Shown here piece by piece: positions 9,222 to 17,365 of a DNA stretch of 64,000 bases. The position numbers and the translations under genes were made by a program. The stretch lies in assembly GCF_002982315.1 (NCBI RefSeq), contig NZ_MWZD01000017.1, positions 186,001-250,000 on the forward strand, read 5' to 3'. The notes beneath the pieces were generated by a model. The model worked only from the letters and a program-made list of their open reading frames with translations. It did not search any database and was not told where the DNA came from. The stretch comes from Leucobacter massiliensis (GTDB lineage Bacteria > Actinomycetota > Actinomycetes > Actinomycetales > Microbacteriaceae). How positions within the stretch are numbered: the first letter of the stretch is position 1; each line of letters opens with the position of its first letter.

Positions 9222-9830
9222 ATGACTGCCCAGACGCGCACCGCCTCGCTCGACCGCACCACGAGCGAGTCGCAGATCAGCCTGAGCCTCGACCTCGACG
9301 GCAGCGGCGCCTCCGACGTCTCGACCGGAGTCCCGTTCTTCGATCACATGCTCACGGCGTTCGCGCGGCACTCGCTCACGGACCTGACGGTCCGAGCCGA
9401 GGGAGACGTCCACATCGACGTGCACCACACCGTCGAGGACACGGGGATCCTGCTCGGGCAGGCGATCCTCGAGGCCCTCGGAGACAAGCGCGGCATCTCG
9501 CGTTACGGCGACGCGCTCGTCCCGCTCGACGAGGCGCTCGCCCAGGCCGTCGTCGACATCTCGGGCCGCCCCTACCTCGTGCACTCGGGCGAGCCGGCCG
9601 GATTCGAGTTCCACCTGATCGGCGGTCACTTCACGGGATCGATGGTGCGGCACTTCTTCGAGGCGCTCACGCTCAACGCCCGGCTCACGGTGCACCTGAA
9701 GCTGATCGAGGGGCGGGATCCGCACCACATCGCCGAGGCCGAGTTCAAGGCCTTCGCACGCGCCTTCCGGCAGGCGAAGGCGCTCGACCCGCTCGTCGCC
9801 GGCGTCCCCTCCACCAAGGGAGCCCTGTGA
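9222..9830 (+). CDS. hisB: Imidazoleglycerol-phosphate dehydratase
   Basis: A 202-residue enzyme, the usual size for monofunctional HisB. It removes water from imidazole glycerol phosphate in histidine biosynthesis. Metal and catalytic motifs are intact: [30 protein letters not shown] and the second duplicated half with [27 protein letters not shown]. It ends in the family tail PSTKGAL. GTGA overlaps with hisH. The usual upstream partners hisD/hisC are not in front of it; the catabolic block is there instead. Confidence 0.97.
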   Translation: MTAQTRTASLDRTTSESQISLSLDLDGSGASDVSTGVPFFDHMLTAFARHSLTDLTVRAEGDVHIDVHHTVEDTGILLGQAILEALGDKRGISRYGDALVPLDEALAQAVVDISGRPYLVHSGEPAGFEFHLIGGHFTGSMVRHFFEALTLNARLTVHLKLIEGRDPHHIAEAEFKAFARAFRQAKALDPLVAGVPSTKGAL

Positions 9831-10459
9831 CCGCGAAGCGGGTCGTCGTGCTCGACTACGGCTCGGGCAATGTCCACTCGGCGGTGAAGGCGCTCGCCCA
9901 CGCGGGCGCCGAGGTCGAGCTGACCCGGGACCGCACCGCAGTCGCGGAGGCGGACGGGCTGCTGGTGCCGGGCGTCGGCGCGTTCGACGCGGTCATGCGC
10001 CAGCTCCGGGCCGTGCGCGGGGACGAGCTCATCGACCGCCGCCTCGCGGGCGGCCGGCCCGTGCTCGGCATCTGCGTCGGCGAGCAGGTCATGTTCTCCC
10101 GCGGCGTCGAGCGCGGCGTCGAGACCGAGGGCCTCGCCCAGTGGCCCGGCAGCGTGCGCGAGCTGCGCGCCCCCGTGCTGCCCCACATGGGGTGGAACAC
10201 GGTCGAAGCGCCGGCGGGCACGGCGCTGTTCGACGGCATCGAGGACGAGCGCTTCTACTTCGTGCACAGCTACGCCGCCACCGAGTGGACGCTGGAGGGC
10301 CGCGGTGAAGCCACCCGCCCGCTCGTCACCTGGGCCGAGCACGGCGAGCGCTTCGTCGCCGCCGTCGAGAACGGCCCGCTCAGCGCCACGCAGTTCCACC
10401 CCGAGAAGTCGGGGGAGGCGGGGATCCGCCTGCTGCGCAACTGGATCTCGACGCTCTAG
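9827..10459 (+). CDS. hisH: Imidazole glycerol phosphate synthase, glutaminase subunit
   Basis: A 210-residue class I glutamine amidotransferase that supplies ammonia to His[16 protein letters not shown] opens the chain. The nucleophile Cys is in [13 protein letters not shown], and the His/Glu pair is in [20 protein letters not shown] is also conserved in HisH. The GTG start overlaps hisB by 4 nt. hisF, its obligate partner, is not found in the window. Confidence 0.97.
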   Translation: MTAKRVVVLDYGSGNVHSAVKALAHAGAEVELTRDRTAVAEADGLLVPGVGAFDAVMRQLRAVRGDELIDRRLAGGRPVLGICVGEQVMFSRGVERGVETEGLAQWPGSVRELRAPVLPHMGWNTVEAPAGTALFDGIEDERFYFVHSYAATEWTLEGRGEATRPLVTWAEHGERFVAAVENGPLSATQFHPEKSGEAGIRLLRNWISTL

Positions 10460-10510
10460 CGCGATCGACCGCACCATCTTCGACCCCAGCCCCGAAGGAG
10501 ACCCCCACCC

Positions 10511-11263
10511 ATGACCGAGCTCGCGACCGGCCCGCGACTGCAGCTGCTGCCCGCCATCGACATGGTGGACGGCAAGGCCGTCCGCCTCACGCAGGGCGAG
10601 GCGGGCACCGAGACGAACTACGGCAGCCCCGTCGACGCCGCCCCCGACTGGGTCGAGCAGGGTGCGGAGTGGATCCACCTCGTCGACCTCGACGCCGCCT
10701 TCGGACGCGGCAGCAACGTCGCGGTGGCGCGCAAGATCATCAAGCGCGCGGGGTCGGTGAACATCGAGTTCTCCGGCGGGATCCGCGACGACGAGAGCCT
10801 CGAGGCGGCGCTCGACATGGGGGCCAGGCGCGTCAACCTCGGCACCGCGGCGCTCGAGAACCCCGAGTGGACGCGCGCCGTGATCGCCCGCTACGGCGAG
10901 CAGATCGCGGTGGGCCTCGACGTGCGCGGCGAGACCCTCGCCGCGCGCGGCTGGACCGAGGAGGGCGGCAACATCTGGGAGGTGCTCGACCGGCTCGAGG
11001 ACGCGAACTGCCCGCGGTACGTGGTGACGGACGTGACGAAGGACGGCACGCTGCGCGGGCCGAACATCGAGCTGCTCAGCAAGGTGTGCGCGCGGACGGA
11101 CCGCCCGGTCGTCGCCTCGGGCGGCGTGTCGAGCCTCGACGACGTGGCGGCGCTGCGCGAGATCGTGCCGCTCGGCGTCGAAGGCGCCATCGTGGGCAAG
11201 GCTCTCTACGACGGCGCCTTCACGCTCCCGGCGGCGCTCGACGTGGCCGGAAGGCCCTCCTAG
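10511..11263 (+). CDS. priA: Phosphoribosyl isomerase PriA (HisA/TrpF bifunctional type)
   Basis: A 250-residue (beta-alpha)8 barrel. [18 protein letters not shown] carries the N-terminal catalytic Asp, [16 protein letters not shown] the second Asp, and [14 protein letters not shown] plus [11 protein letters not shown] the phosphate-binding loops. In actinobacteria this enzyme usually serves both histidine (HisA) and tryptophan (TrpF) synthesis; whether it does so here depends on the absence of trpF elsewhere. GAAGGAG lies about 10 nt before ATG 10511. It follows hisH after 51 nt and is probably in the same operon. Confidence 0.94.
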   Translation: MTELATGPRLQLLPAIDMVDGKAVRLTQGEAGTETNYGSPVDAAPDWVEQGAEWIHLVDLDAAFGRGSNVAVARKIIKRAGSVNIEFSGGIRDDESLEAALDMGARRVNLGTAALENPEWTRAVIARYGEQIAVGLDVRGETLAARGWTEEGGNIWEVLDRLEDANCPRYVVTDVTKDGTLRGPNIELLSKVCARTDRPVVASGGVSSLDDVAALREIVPLGVEGAIVGKALYDGAFTLPAALDVAGRPS

Positions 11264-11269
11264 GGCGCC

Positions 11270-12151
11270 ATGGCGATCAAGAAGCTCCCCTCGACCGGCG
11301 ACGCGCCGCGCTCGACCGGGGTGCCCGAGAGCCTGGTCCCGGGCGGCGCCGCCGACTCGGCCGGCTTCCCGTGGGCGGGACGCACCTTCGAGCATCACGA
11401 GACCGCCTTCGCCGGGGACGACGGCCGGGCGCCGCAGGCGTTCGCCGAGGCCGTCGAGCGCCTGCGCGGCGCGGCGAGGGCGGCGACGCCCCACGCCACC
11501 GCCGATGCGCTCGCGGAGCTGGCCGAGGCGCACGCCGAGGCGCTCCTCGCGCTCTCCGCGAGCCGGGTGCTGATCCCGCTGCTCGCCGAGGCGGGCGGCA
11601 CGGGGCTCACGCCCGACGGCCGCACCGTCGACAAGTCGCAGGAGCTCTCCATCGTCACGGTCGCCTCTCCGGACGGCCGCACCGTGATGCCCGTGTTCAG
11701 CTCGGTCGGCACGATGCGCGCCTGGCACGCCGAGGCGCGGCCGATCCCGGTGCCCGGCCCGCAGGCGGCGCTCGCCGCGGCGCAGGAGCAGACCGAGCTC
11801 ATCATCGTCGATCCGGGCACGCCCGAGCGCGAGTTCGGCGTGCGGCGCACGCAGCTGGAGGCCGTGGCGCTCGGCGAGCGGACCGCCCCCGCCTGGGCCG
11901 ACCCGCGCGTCCTCGACGCCTTCCGGGCCTCGCTCGCGGGTGAGGACCGGGTGCTCGGGATCGCCCTGCTGCCGGGAGACCCGCAGGCCCGCCTGCTCGC
12001 CCCCGAAACCGATGTGGTGCTGCGGATCGCGGCCGGTCTCGACCGCGCCGCGCTCGGCGGTCTCGTCGGCGAACTGCAGCAGCGCTGGGCGCGCGACGCC
12101 GTGATCGCGGCGCGCGTCGACTCGCTGCGGGTGCGCCCCGTGGCGGGTTGA
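11270..12151 (+). CDS. SseB family protein
   Basis: A 293-residue soluble protein with the SseB N-terminal domain pattern: a helix rich in Ala/Glu, then SRVLIPLLAE, LSIVTVASPDGRTVMPVFSS, MRAWHAEARPIPV and AQEQTELIIVDPG. Genes of this family commonly follow priA in actinobacteria, and no catalytic residues are known. Only 6 nt separate it from priA, so it is probably the last gene of that operon. The first 40 residues are low complexity. Function unknown. Confidence 0.8.
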   Translation: MAIKKLPSTGDAPRSTGVPESLVPGGAADSAGFPWAGRTFEHHETAFAGDDGRAPQAFAEAVERLRGAARAATPHATADALAELAEAHAEALLALSASRVLIPLLAEAGGTGLTPDGRTVDKSQELSIVTVASPDGRTVMPVFSSVGTMRAWHAEARPIPVPGPQAALAAAQEQTELIIVDPGTPEREFGVRRTQLEAVALGERTAPAWADPRVLDAFRASLAGEDRVLGIALLPGDPQARLLAPETDVVLRIAAGLDRAALGGLVGELQQRWARDAVIAARVDSLRVRPVAG

Positions 12152-12176
12152 GGCGCGAGGATCACGCGAATCCTGC

Positions 12177-12182
12177 TACGCT
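12177..12182 (+). promoter_or_regulatory. Probable -10 element of the amino-acid importer
   Basis: TACGCT in the 69-bp gap after the SseB gene gives a transcript start near 12189 and a leader of about 30 nt that contains the AAGGAG site used by the transporter. No clear -35 is seen. Confidence 0.4.
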
Positions 12183-12220
12183 CGCGGGGTATTTCGGGAA
12201 ACGTGAAGGAGTTCTCAGTC

Positions 12221-13807
12221 ATGCCTCAGCGCACGACCGCCCCGTCCAATGCGTCCGCCGCACCGCCGCGCGCCGAGTGGACCGGGCAGTTCGGCTTCAT
12301 CCTCTCGGCCATCGGATCCGCGGTAGGGCTCGGCAACATCTGGCGCTTCCCCGGGGTCGCCTACGAGAACGGCGGCGGCGCCTTCCTCATCCCCTACATC
12401 GTGGCGCTGCTGACGGCGGGGATCCCGATCCTCTTCCTCGACTACGCGATCGGGCACCGCTTCCGCGGATCCGCGCCGCTCGCGCTGCGCCGCATCGCGG
12501 GGCGCTTCGGCGAGGGCATCGGCTGGTTCCAGGTGATGATCTGCGTGTTCATCGCGATCTACTACACGGCCGTGCTGGCGTGGGCGGCGAGCTACTTCAT
12601 CTTCTCCTTCGATCTGCGCTGGGGCGATGACGCGACCGGCTTCTTCACCGGGGACTACCTCCGCCTCGCCGACAGCAGCTTCACACTCGACTTCGTGCCG
12701 GCGGTGCTGATCCCGCTCGTCATCATGTGGCTCCTCACCATCGCGGTGCTCGGCGCCGGCGTGGTCAAGGGCATCCAGGCGGCGAACCTCATCGCGATGC
12801 CGCTGCTCGTCGTGGGGTTCCTGATCCTCGTGGTGCGGGCGCTGTTCCTGCCCGGCGCGGTGGACGGGCTCAACGCGCTCTTCACGCCCGACTTCGCGGC
12901 GCTCGCCGATCCGACGGTGTGGATCGCCGCCTACGGCCACATCTTCTTCTCGCTGTCGGTGGCCTTCGGCATCATGCTGACCTACTCCTCGTACCGGCGT
13001 CGCCGCTCGAACATGACCACGCCCGGCCTGGTGGTGGCCTTCGCGAACTCCTCCTTCGAGATCCTCGCCGCCGTCGGCGTCTTCGCCACGCTCGGCTTCT
13101 TCGCCTTCCAGCAAGGCATCGCCGTCGATCAGCTGGAGGGTCTCACCGGGGTGGGCCTCGCCTTCATGACCTTCCCGGCGATCGTCGCGGAGATGCCCGG
13201 CGGCCAGTTCTTCGGAGCGCTGTTCTTCGGGTCGCTGGTGCTCGCGGGCCTCACCTCGCTGATCTCGATCCTCGAGGTGATCCTCGCCGGAGTGATCGAC
13301 AAGTTCGGGATCCCGCGCCGCACGGCGGTGTACAGCATCGGGGGCGGGCTCGCGATCGTGTCGATCCTGCTGTTCGGCACGAGCACCGGGCTGATCGCGC
13401 TCGACACGATCGACAACTGGGCGAACAACATCGGCATCGTCTCATCGGCGATCGTGATGACCGTGACGGTGCTGTGGGTGCGGCGTGCGGGCGGCGAGCT
13501 CAGCCGGCACCTGAGCGCGCTGTCCACCTTCCGGGTGGGGCGCGGCTGGCTGTTCTTCGTCTCGCTCGTGGTGCCGGTGGTGCTGGGATTCATGCTCGTC
13601 GCCACGATCCGGCAGCTGTTCCAGGAGCCGTATGGCGGCTATGACGAGCTGTACCTGCTGATCGCGGGATGGGGGTCGATCGCGATCATGGTGATCGGGG
13701 CGATCGCCCTGACGGCGAGTCCGTGGCGCTCCGATCCCGAGCGCTTCACACCGTGGCCGTCGCTGCCGGTCTCCCGCGCGGCCGGCGCTGAGGGAGGTGC
13801 GCGATGA
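12221..13807 (+). CDS. Sodium-dependent NSS-family transporter (MetP-like)
   Basis: A 528-residue neurotransmitter:sodium symporter homologue with about 12 membrane helices. The TM1 sodium/substrate motif SAIGSAVGLGNIWRFP is intact, followed by YENGGGAFLIPY. ATG 12221 is chosen because AAGGAG lies 9-14 nt upstream; a GTG at 12203 in frame sits before that site. The gene overlaps by 4 nt with a very small one-helix gene, the arrangement of the MetP/MetS methionine and alanine importer described in Corynebacterium glutamicum. Methionine/alanine uptake is therefore the best guess (inference from arrangement). Confidence 0.9.
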   Translation: MPQRTTAPSNASAAPPRAEWTGQFGFILSAIGSAVGLGNIWRFPGVAYENGGGAFLIPYIVALLTAGIPILFLDYAIGHRFRGSAPLALRRIAGRFGEGIGWFQVMICVFIAIYYTAVLAWAASYFIFSFDLRWGDDATGFFTGDYLRLADSSFTLDFVPAVLIPLVIMWLLTIAVLGAGVVKGIQAANLIAMPLLVVGFLILVVRALFLPGAVDGLNALFTPDFAALADPTVWIAAYGHIFFSLSVAFGIMLTYSSYRRRRSNMTTPGLVVAFANSSFEILAAVGVFATLGFFAFQQGIAVDQLEGLTGVGLAFMTFPAIVAEMPGGQFFGALFFGSLVLAGLTSLISILEVILAGVIDKFGIPRRTAVYSIGGGLAIVSILLFGTSTGLIALDTIDNWANNIGIVSSAIVMTVTVLWVRRAGGELSRHLSALSTFRVGRGWLFFVSLVVPVVLGFMLVATIRQLFQEPYGGYDELYLLIAGWGSIAIMVIGAIALTASPWRSDPERFTPWPSLPVSRAAGAEGGAR

Positions 13808-13974
13808 CCCCGATCGCGATCGTGTTCCTGTGCCTGTCCATCGTCATCGTCTGGGGCGGGCTCGTCGCCAGCGCCGTGTTCCTCGCGCGCCGTCCGGAAG
13901 TGGACGAGTACCCGCCCGGCGGCGAGGAGGCGGATCCCGCGGAGGGACCGCACTTCCCCATGCGCGACACCTGA
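13804..13974 (+). CDS. metS: Small subunit of MetPS-type NSS transporter
   Basis: A 56-residue protein with one N-terminal membrane helix (IAIVFLCLSIVIVWGGLVAS) followed by an acidic cytosolic tail (EVDEYPPGGEEADP). It overlaps the NSS transporter gene by 4 nt (ATGA). Size, topology and position match the methionine/alanine importer small subunit family, whose C. glutamicum member is required for MetP activity. Confidence 0.82.
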   Translation: MTPIAIVFLCLSIVIVWGGLVASAVFLARRPEVDEYPPGGEEADPAEGPHFPMRDT

Positions 13975-13984
13975 TCGCCGAGAG

Positions 13985-14059
13985 CGGCCGGGCCGCGACG
14001 GGCCGTGCCGCGACGGGGCGTGCCGCGCCGGGCCGTGCCGCGACGGGGCGTGCCGCGCA
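13985..14059. repeat. Five tandem 15-bp GC-rich repeats
   Basis: Five head-to-tail 15-bp units alternate between two forms, GGGCCGTGCCGCGAC and GGGGCGTGCCGCGCC, with the first unit diverged at two positions. The pairs form an exact 30-bp period at 14000-14029 and 14030-14059 apart from the last base. The array fills the gap between the convergent metS and azlD genes and has no coding frame of its own. Confidence 0.85.
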
Positions 14060-14085
14060 CGGGGACCCGGCGCACCGCGCGCGGC

Positions 14086-14424
14086 TCAGAACACGTTGAG
14101 CAGCACCACGTAGCACGCGGTGCCCGCCGCGATGCTCAGCAGCGCGCGCCGCTTGCACGTCAGGTGCACGATCACGGTGACGGCCGTGGCGGCGGCGATC
14201 GCCCAGAGGTACCCGGGCCGGGCGAGGATCTCGTCGCGCAGCACGGCGATCACGAGGATGCACAGCAGGCCTGCCGGCATCCAGATCCCGAGGCGCTGCA
14301 CGAGCCGGGAGCGGCGCAGCGGCTTCAGGATCGCGAAGGGCAGGGCGCGCAGCCCGAAGGTGATGAGGCCGCTGATCGCGATGGCGGCGATGAGGTAGGG
14401 GATCGCGGCCTCGGTCACGGTCAC
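14086..14424 (-). CDS. azlD: AzlD-family branched-chain amino-acid exporter subunit
   Basis: A 112-residue membrane protein with about four helices (AIPYLIAAIAISGLITFGLR, then AGLLCILVIAVL, LWAIAAATAVTVIVHL and a C-terminal helix). ITFGLRALPFAIL is typical of AzlD, the small partner of AzlC in export of branched-chain amino acids or analogues. The GTG start at 14424 has GGAGG upstream and overlaps the azlC stop by 4 nt. Confidence 0.88.
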   Translation of the reverse strand: MTVTEAAIPYLIAAIAISGLITFGLRALPFAILKPLRRSRLVQRLGIWMPAGLLCILVIAVLRDEILARPGYLWAIAAATAVTVIVHLTCKRRALLSIAAGTACYVVLLNVF

Positions 14425-15179
14425 GATGCGTCCTCCCGGGCCGGCCCCGCCTGCGCGCCCCGCCCGGTTCGCCGCTCCGCCCACAGCGACACCCCGAAGC
14501 GGAGCACGAGCAGCGCGGTGAAGAGCGCGAGCCCCAGCAGCAGCGCCGCATCGGGGGCGAGCAGGATCGCCGCTGTCATGGCGAGGCCGGCCAGCACCAC
14601 CGAGGGGATCTCGCGGCGGCTGCGCACGGCGTCGAGCGTCATCACGATGAAGAGGGCGTAGAGCGCGAACTCGAAGCCCTCGATCGGCTCGGGCAGAGCG
14701 CTCGCGATGGCGACGCCCAGCAGGCCGCCCGCGACCCAGTAGGCCTGCATGGCGAGCTGGCCGGTGACGATCCGGGCCGAGCTCAGGCGCTCCGCCGGGA
14801 TCAGGGCGTAGGTGGCGTAGGCCTCGTCGATGAGCGCGTAGAGCGAGTAGGCGCGGGGGAGACCGGGGCGGACGCGGCCGAGCGGGAAGGAGAAGGCGTA
14901 GAAGACGTGCCGGAAGTTCAGCGCGAACACCGTCGCCGCGATGGTGAGCAGCGGCGTGCCCGCCGAGAGCAGGCTGACCAGGAGCAGCTCGACCGAGCCC
15001 GCGAAGACCCCGACGGAGAGCGCGGGGGCGAGCCACCAGGGCAGGCCCGCCTGCACGACGAGCATGCCGAGCGCGACGCCGAGGGGGAAGATCCCGATGC
15101 CCACGCCCAGCGAGTCCGCGAGGCCGGCGCGACGCTCGGACGCCGGGGCGGCGTCGGCAGGGGCGAGGGGAGCGGGCAT
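14421..15179 (-). CDS. azlC: AzlC-family branched-chain amino-acid exporter subunit
   Basis: A 252-residue membrane protein of the AzlC family. GIGIFPLGVALGMLVVQAG, FAGSVELLLVSLL and FALNFRHVFYAFSF are the conserved segments. It works with AzlD as a two-part exporter (BrnFE-like). The frame is open 24 codons further upstream, but ATG 15179 fits the family length. It has no Shine-Dalgarno site; CACAAT (minus strand, 15191-15186) lies 6 nt upstream, which suggests a leaderless transcript. Confidence 0.87.
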   Translation of the reverse strand: MPAPLAPADAAPASERRAGLADSLGVGIGIFPLGVALGMLVVQAGLPWWLAPALSVGVFAGSVELLLVSLLSAGTPLLTIAATVFALNFRHVFYAFSFPLGRVRPGLPRAYSLYALIDEAYATYALIPAERLSSARIVTGQLAMQAYWVAGGLLGVAIASALPEPIEGFEFALYALFIVMTLDAVRSRREIPSVVLAGLAMTAAILLAPDAALLLGLALFTALLVLRFGVSLWAERRTGRGAQAGPAREDAS

Positions 15180-15314
15180 GGAATCATTGTGCCGCAGAGA
15201 ACGAGCGCAGCGCGTGTGCGCCGACGATCGTGCGGGGTCGGGCCGGTTCATGCCGGGCCGGGGATGGAGTGTGCCGAGGCTGCCGGCACAGGGACCGGAT
15301 CGGGGCCGCCGCCG

Positions 15315-15692
15315 TCAGATGACCGAGCCGGTGTACTTCTCTCCGGGGCCCTTGCCGGGCTCGTCGGGAATCGCCGAGGCCTCGCGGAAGGCCAGCTGCA
15401 CCGAGCGCAGCCCGTCGCGCAGCGGACGTGCGTGCGAGTCGCTGATCTCGGGGGCACCGGCCGTGATGAGGCCCGCCAGGGCGTTGATGAGCTTGCGCGC
15501 CTCGTCGAGGTCGGTCTGGGTTTCCGGGTCGTCGGCGAGCCCGCACTTGATCGCGGCGGCGCTCAGCAGATTGACCGCGGCCGCGGTGATCACCTCCACC
15601 GCGGGCACCTCGGCGATGTCCCGCGCGGCCTGCGCGGCGGCATCCGCCTCCGGGTCCGGTGACGGGGCGGTGGGCAGCGGGTTCTCGGTCAT
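15315..15692 (-). CDS. DUF1844 family protein
   Basis: A 125-residue acidic helical protein. The core [22 protein letters not shown] followed by [16 protein letters not shown] matches the DUF1844 family found next to infC in many actinobacteria. It has a Pro/Ala-rich N-terminal segment and no membrane helix or signal. AGGACGAG lies directly before ATG 15692. TACAGT on the minus strand (15707-15702) is a candidate -10 and is back-to-back with the infC promoter. Function is unknown. Confidence 0.85.
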   Translation of the reverse strand: MTENPLPTAPSPDPEADAAAQAARDIAEVPAVEVITAAAVNLLSAAAIKCGLADDPETQTDLDEARKLINALAGLITAGAPEISDSHARPLRDGLRSVQLAFREASAIPDEPGKGPGEKYTGSVI

Positions 15693-15723
15693 CTCGTCCT
15701 GACTGTATCGGCGGCTGGTGTGC

Positions 15724-15923
15724 TAGGATGGTCCGTGGTTCTCGGTGTCCTACCGAGATGCGGAAGTGGAGATTCTCCCACCCGGCACCGCCTTCTAGGT
15801 TACCGGGTAGTTGGCACCCCGTCGCTCACGCGGCAGCTCAAGGGTGCGGGCGGCGCGTGCGCGGCCCTGATCTCCGTCCGTCGCTCCCCGAGCGACCATC
15901 ACCCGAGATCAGAGGAGCCTGCG
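15724..15923 (+). promoter_or_regulatory. Promoter and structured 5' leader of infC-rpmI-rplT
   Basis: TAGGAT (15724-15729) is a good -10 and predicts a leader of about 185 nt with no convincing coding function. Near its start CTCGGT pairs with ACCGAG around a 5-nt loop. ACCCGG then pairs with CCGGGT across about 20 nt, and GTGG/CCAC can form between them. The leader ends in AGAGGAG before the AUC start of IF3. In other bacteria leaders of this operon respond to L20 or IF3. No match to a named leader family can be claimed from reading alone. Confidence 0.5.
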
Positions 15924-16526
15924 ATCAGCGATCCCCGTACGAATGACAGAATCCGCGTCCCCGAGGTGCGACTGGTTGGACCCAGTGGCGAGCAGGTCGG
16001 TGTCGTGCCGATCGAGACTGCGCTTCGCCTGGCGGCAGACGCCGATCTCGATCTCGTCGAGGTTGCCCCGAACTCGAAGCCGCCCGTGGCGAAGATCATG
16101 GACTTCGGCAAGTTCAAGTACGAGGCCGCCCAGAAGCAGAAGGAAGCCCGCCGCAACCAGGCGAACACGGTCCTCAAGGAGGTCCGCTTCCGCCTGAAGA
16201 TCGACAAGCACGACTACGAGACGAAGACGAAGCGTGCCGTCGGCTTCCTCTCGCAGGGCGACAAGGTGAAGGCCATGATCCTGTTCCGCGGCCGCGAGCA
16301 GTCGCGTCCCGAGATGGGCGTGCGCCTGCTGCAGCAGTTCGCGGAGGACATCGCGGAGTTCGGCACCGTCGAGTCGTCGCCGCGCATCGACGGCCGCAAC
16401 ATGGTGATGGTGATCGCCCCGCTGAAGAACAAGTCCGAGGCGAAGGCCGAGCAGAACGCCCGCCGCGCCGAGGAGAAGGCCACCCGCAAGGCGGACAAGG
16501 CGGCCGGCGCCACCGCCGGCGAATAG
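15924..16526 (+). CDS. infC: Translation initiation factor IF-3, with apparent AUC start
   Basis: A 200-residue IF3 of normal length. The N-domain begins [18 protein letters not shown], then [20 protein letters not shown] and the C-domain [31 protein letters not shown] basic Ala/Lys tail follows. No ATG, GTG or TTG lies where the conserved N-terminus begins; the codon there is ATC, 7 nt after AGGAG. Rare AUU/AUC/AUA starts on infC are established and allow IF3 to limit its own synthesis. The frame stays open upstream to 15720, but that stretch is leader sequence. Confidence 0.93.
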   Translation: MSDPRTNDRIRVPEVRLVGPSGEQVGVVPIETALRLAADADLDLVEVAPNSKPPVAKIMDFGKFKYEAAQKQKEARRNQANTVLKEVRFRLKIDKHDYETKTKRAVGFLSQGDKVKAMILFRGREQSRPEMGVRLLQQFAEDIAEFGTVESSPRIDGRNMVMVIAPLKNKSEAKAEQNARRAEEKATRKADKAAGATAGE

Positions 16527-16604
16527 ATCTGCGGCGGGCTGCCCACGCAGCCGCGCCGTGTACGACGCAGCCGTTTTCGGCGCGCACACGACAAGGAGAA
16601 ATCG

Positions 16605-16799
16605 ATGCCCAAGCAGAAGACCCACTCCGGGGCCAAGAAGCGCTTCAAGGTCACCGGATCCGGCAAGCTGATGAAGCAGCAGGCCGGCATGCGCCACAAC
16701 CTCGAGGTCAAGGCCTCGAAGCGCAAGCGCCGCCTGAACGCCGAGCAGGTGCTCGCCAAGGGCGATGCCAAGCAGGCGATGAAGCTCCTCGGCCACTGA
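16605..16799 (+). CDS. rpmI: 50S ribosomal protein L35
   Basis: A 64-residue basic protein, the standard L35 length. [14 protein letters not shown] and the Lys/Arg-rich centre ([15 protein letters not shown]) are diagnostic. AAGGAG lies 9 nt before the ATG. It is the middle gene of infC-rpmI-rplT. Confidence 0.98.
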   Translation: MPKQKTHSGAKKRFKVTGSGKLMKQQAGMRHNLEVKASKRKRRLNAEQVLAKGDAKQAMKLLGH

Positions 16800-16844
16800 T
16801 TACGGCCCGTCACCACCCAAGACTTTTCGTAAGGAAGAACTGAA

Positions 16845-17228
16845 ATGGCAAGAGTCAAGCGGGCCGTCAACGCCCACAAGAAGCGTCGCGTCATCCTGGA
16901 GCGCGCCGAGGGTTACCGCGGACAGCGTTCGCGCCTCTACCGCAAGGCCAAAGAGCAGGTCATCCACTCGCTCGTCTACTCCTACAACGACCGCCGCAAG
17001 AAGAAGGGCGACTTCCGCCGCCTGTGGATCCAGCGGATCAACGCCGGCGCCCGCGCCAACGGGCTCACCTACAACCGCTTCATCCAGGGCCTCGGCCTCG
17101 CGGGCGTCGAGGTCGATCGTCGCATGCTCGCCGAGCTCGCCGTGAACGAGCCGAAGGCCTTCGCCTCGCTCGTCGAGGTCGCGAAGAACGCGCTCCCCGA
17201 GGACACCTCGGCCCCCAAGGCCGCCTGA
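16845..17228 (+). CDS. rplT: 50S ribosomal protein L20
   Basis: A 127-residue L20 with the basic N-terminal extension ([18 protein letters not shown]) and [16 protein letters not shown], which contact 23S rRNA. L20 can also bind its own operon leader in other bacteria. AAGGA precedes ATG 16845 and a strong terminator follows. Confidence 0.98.
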   Translation: MARVKRAVNAHKKRRVILERAEGYRGQRSRLYRKAKEQVIHSLVYSYNDRRKKKGDFRRLWIQRINAGARANGLTYNRFIQGLGLAGVEVDRRMLAELAVNEPKAFASLVEVAKNALPEDTSAPKAA

Positions 17229-17245
17229 GTCCCCTCGCTGCTCAG

Positions 17246-17279
17246 CCCCGCCGTCCGGTCCCCGGGCGGCGGGGTTTTG
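17246..17279 (+). terminator. Rho-independent terminator of the infC operon
   Basis: CCCCGCCG (17246-17253) pairs perfectly with CGGCGGGG (17267-17274) around a 13-nt loop, followed directly by TTTT. It lies 18 nt after the rplT stop. Confidence 0.88.
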
Positions 17280-17353
17280 CGTTCCGTGCGGGTGCGTCTC
17301 GGCGGCACCCCGCTGCGGCGCGGGTGCCGGCCGGGCGCGCCGCCCTCCCGCGC

Positions 17354-17365
17354 TAGGCTGGTGCG
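17354..17365 (+). promoter_or_regulatory. Leaderless-type promoter of the SpoU methyltransferase
   Basis: TAGGCT (17354-17359) sits 6 nt before the GTG start, with no Shine-Dalgarno site between them, so the mRNA probably starts at the GTG. Confidence 0.55.

Noticed and set aside
15720-15923. N-terminal extension of IF3 from GTG/TTG codons
   Set aside because: The added residues do not look like IF3, the region forms hairpins and carries the AGAGGAG site for the downstream AUC.
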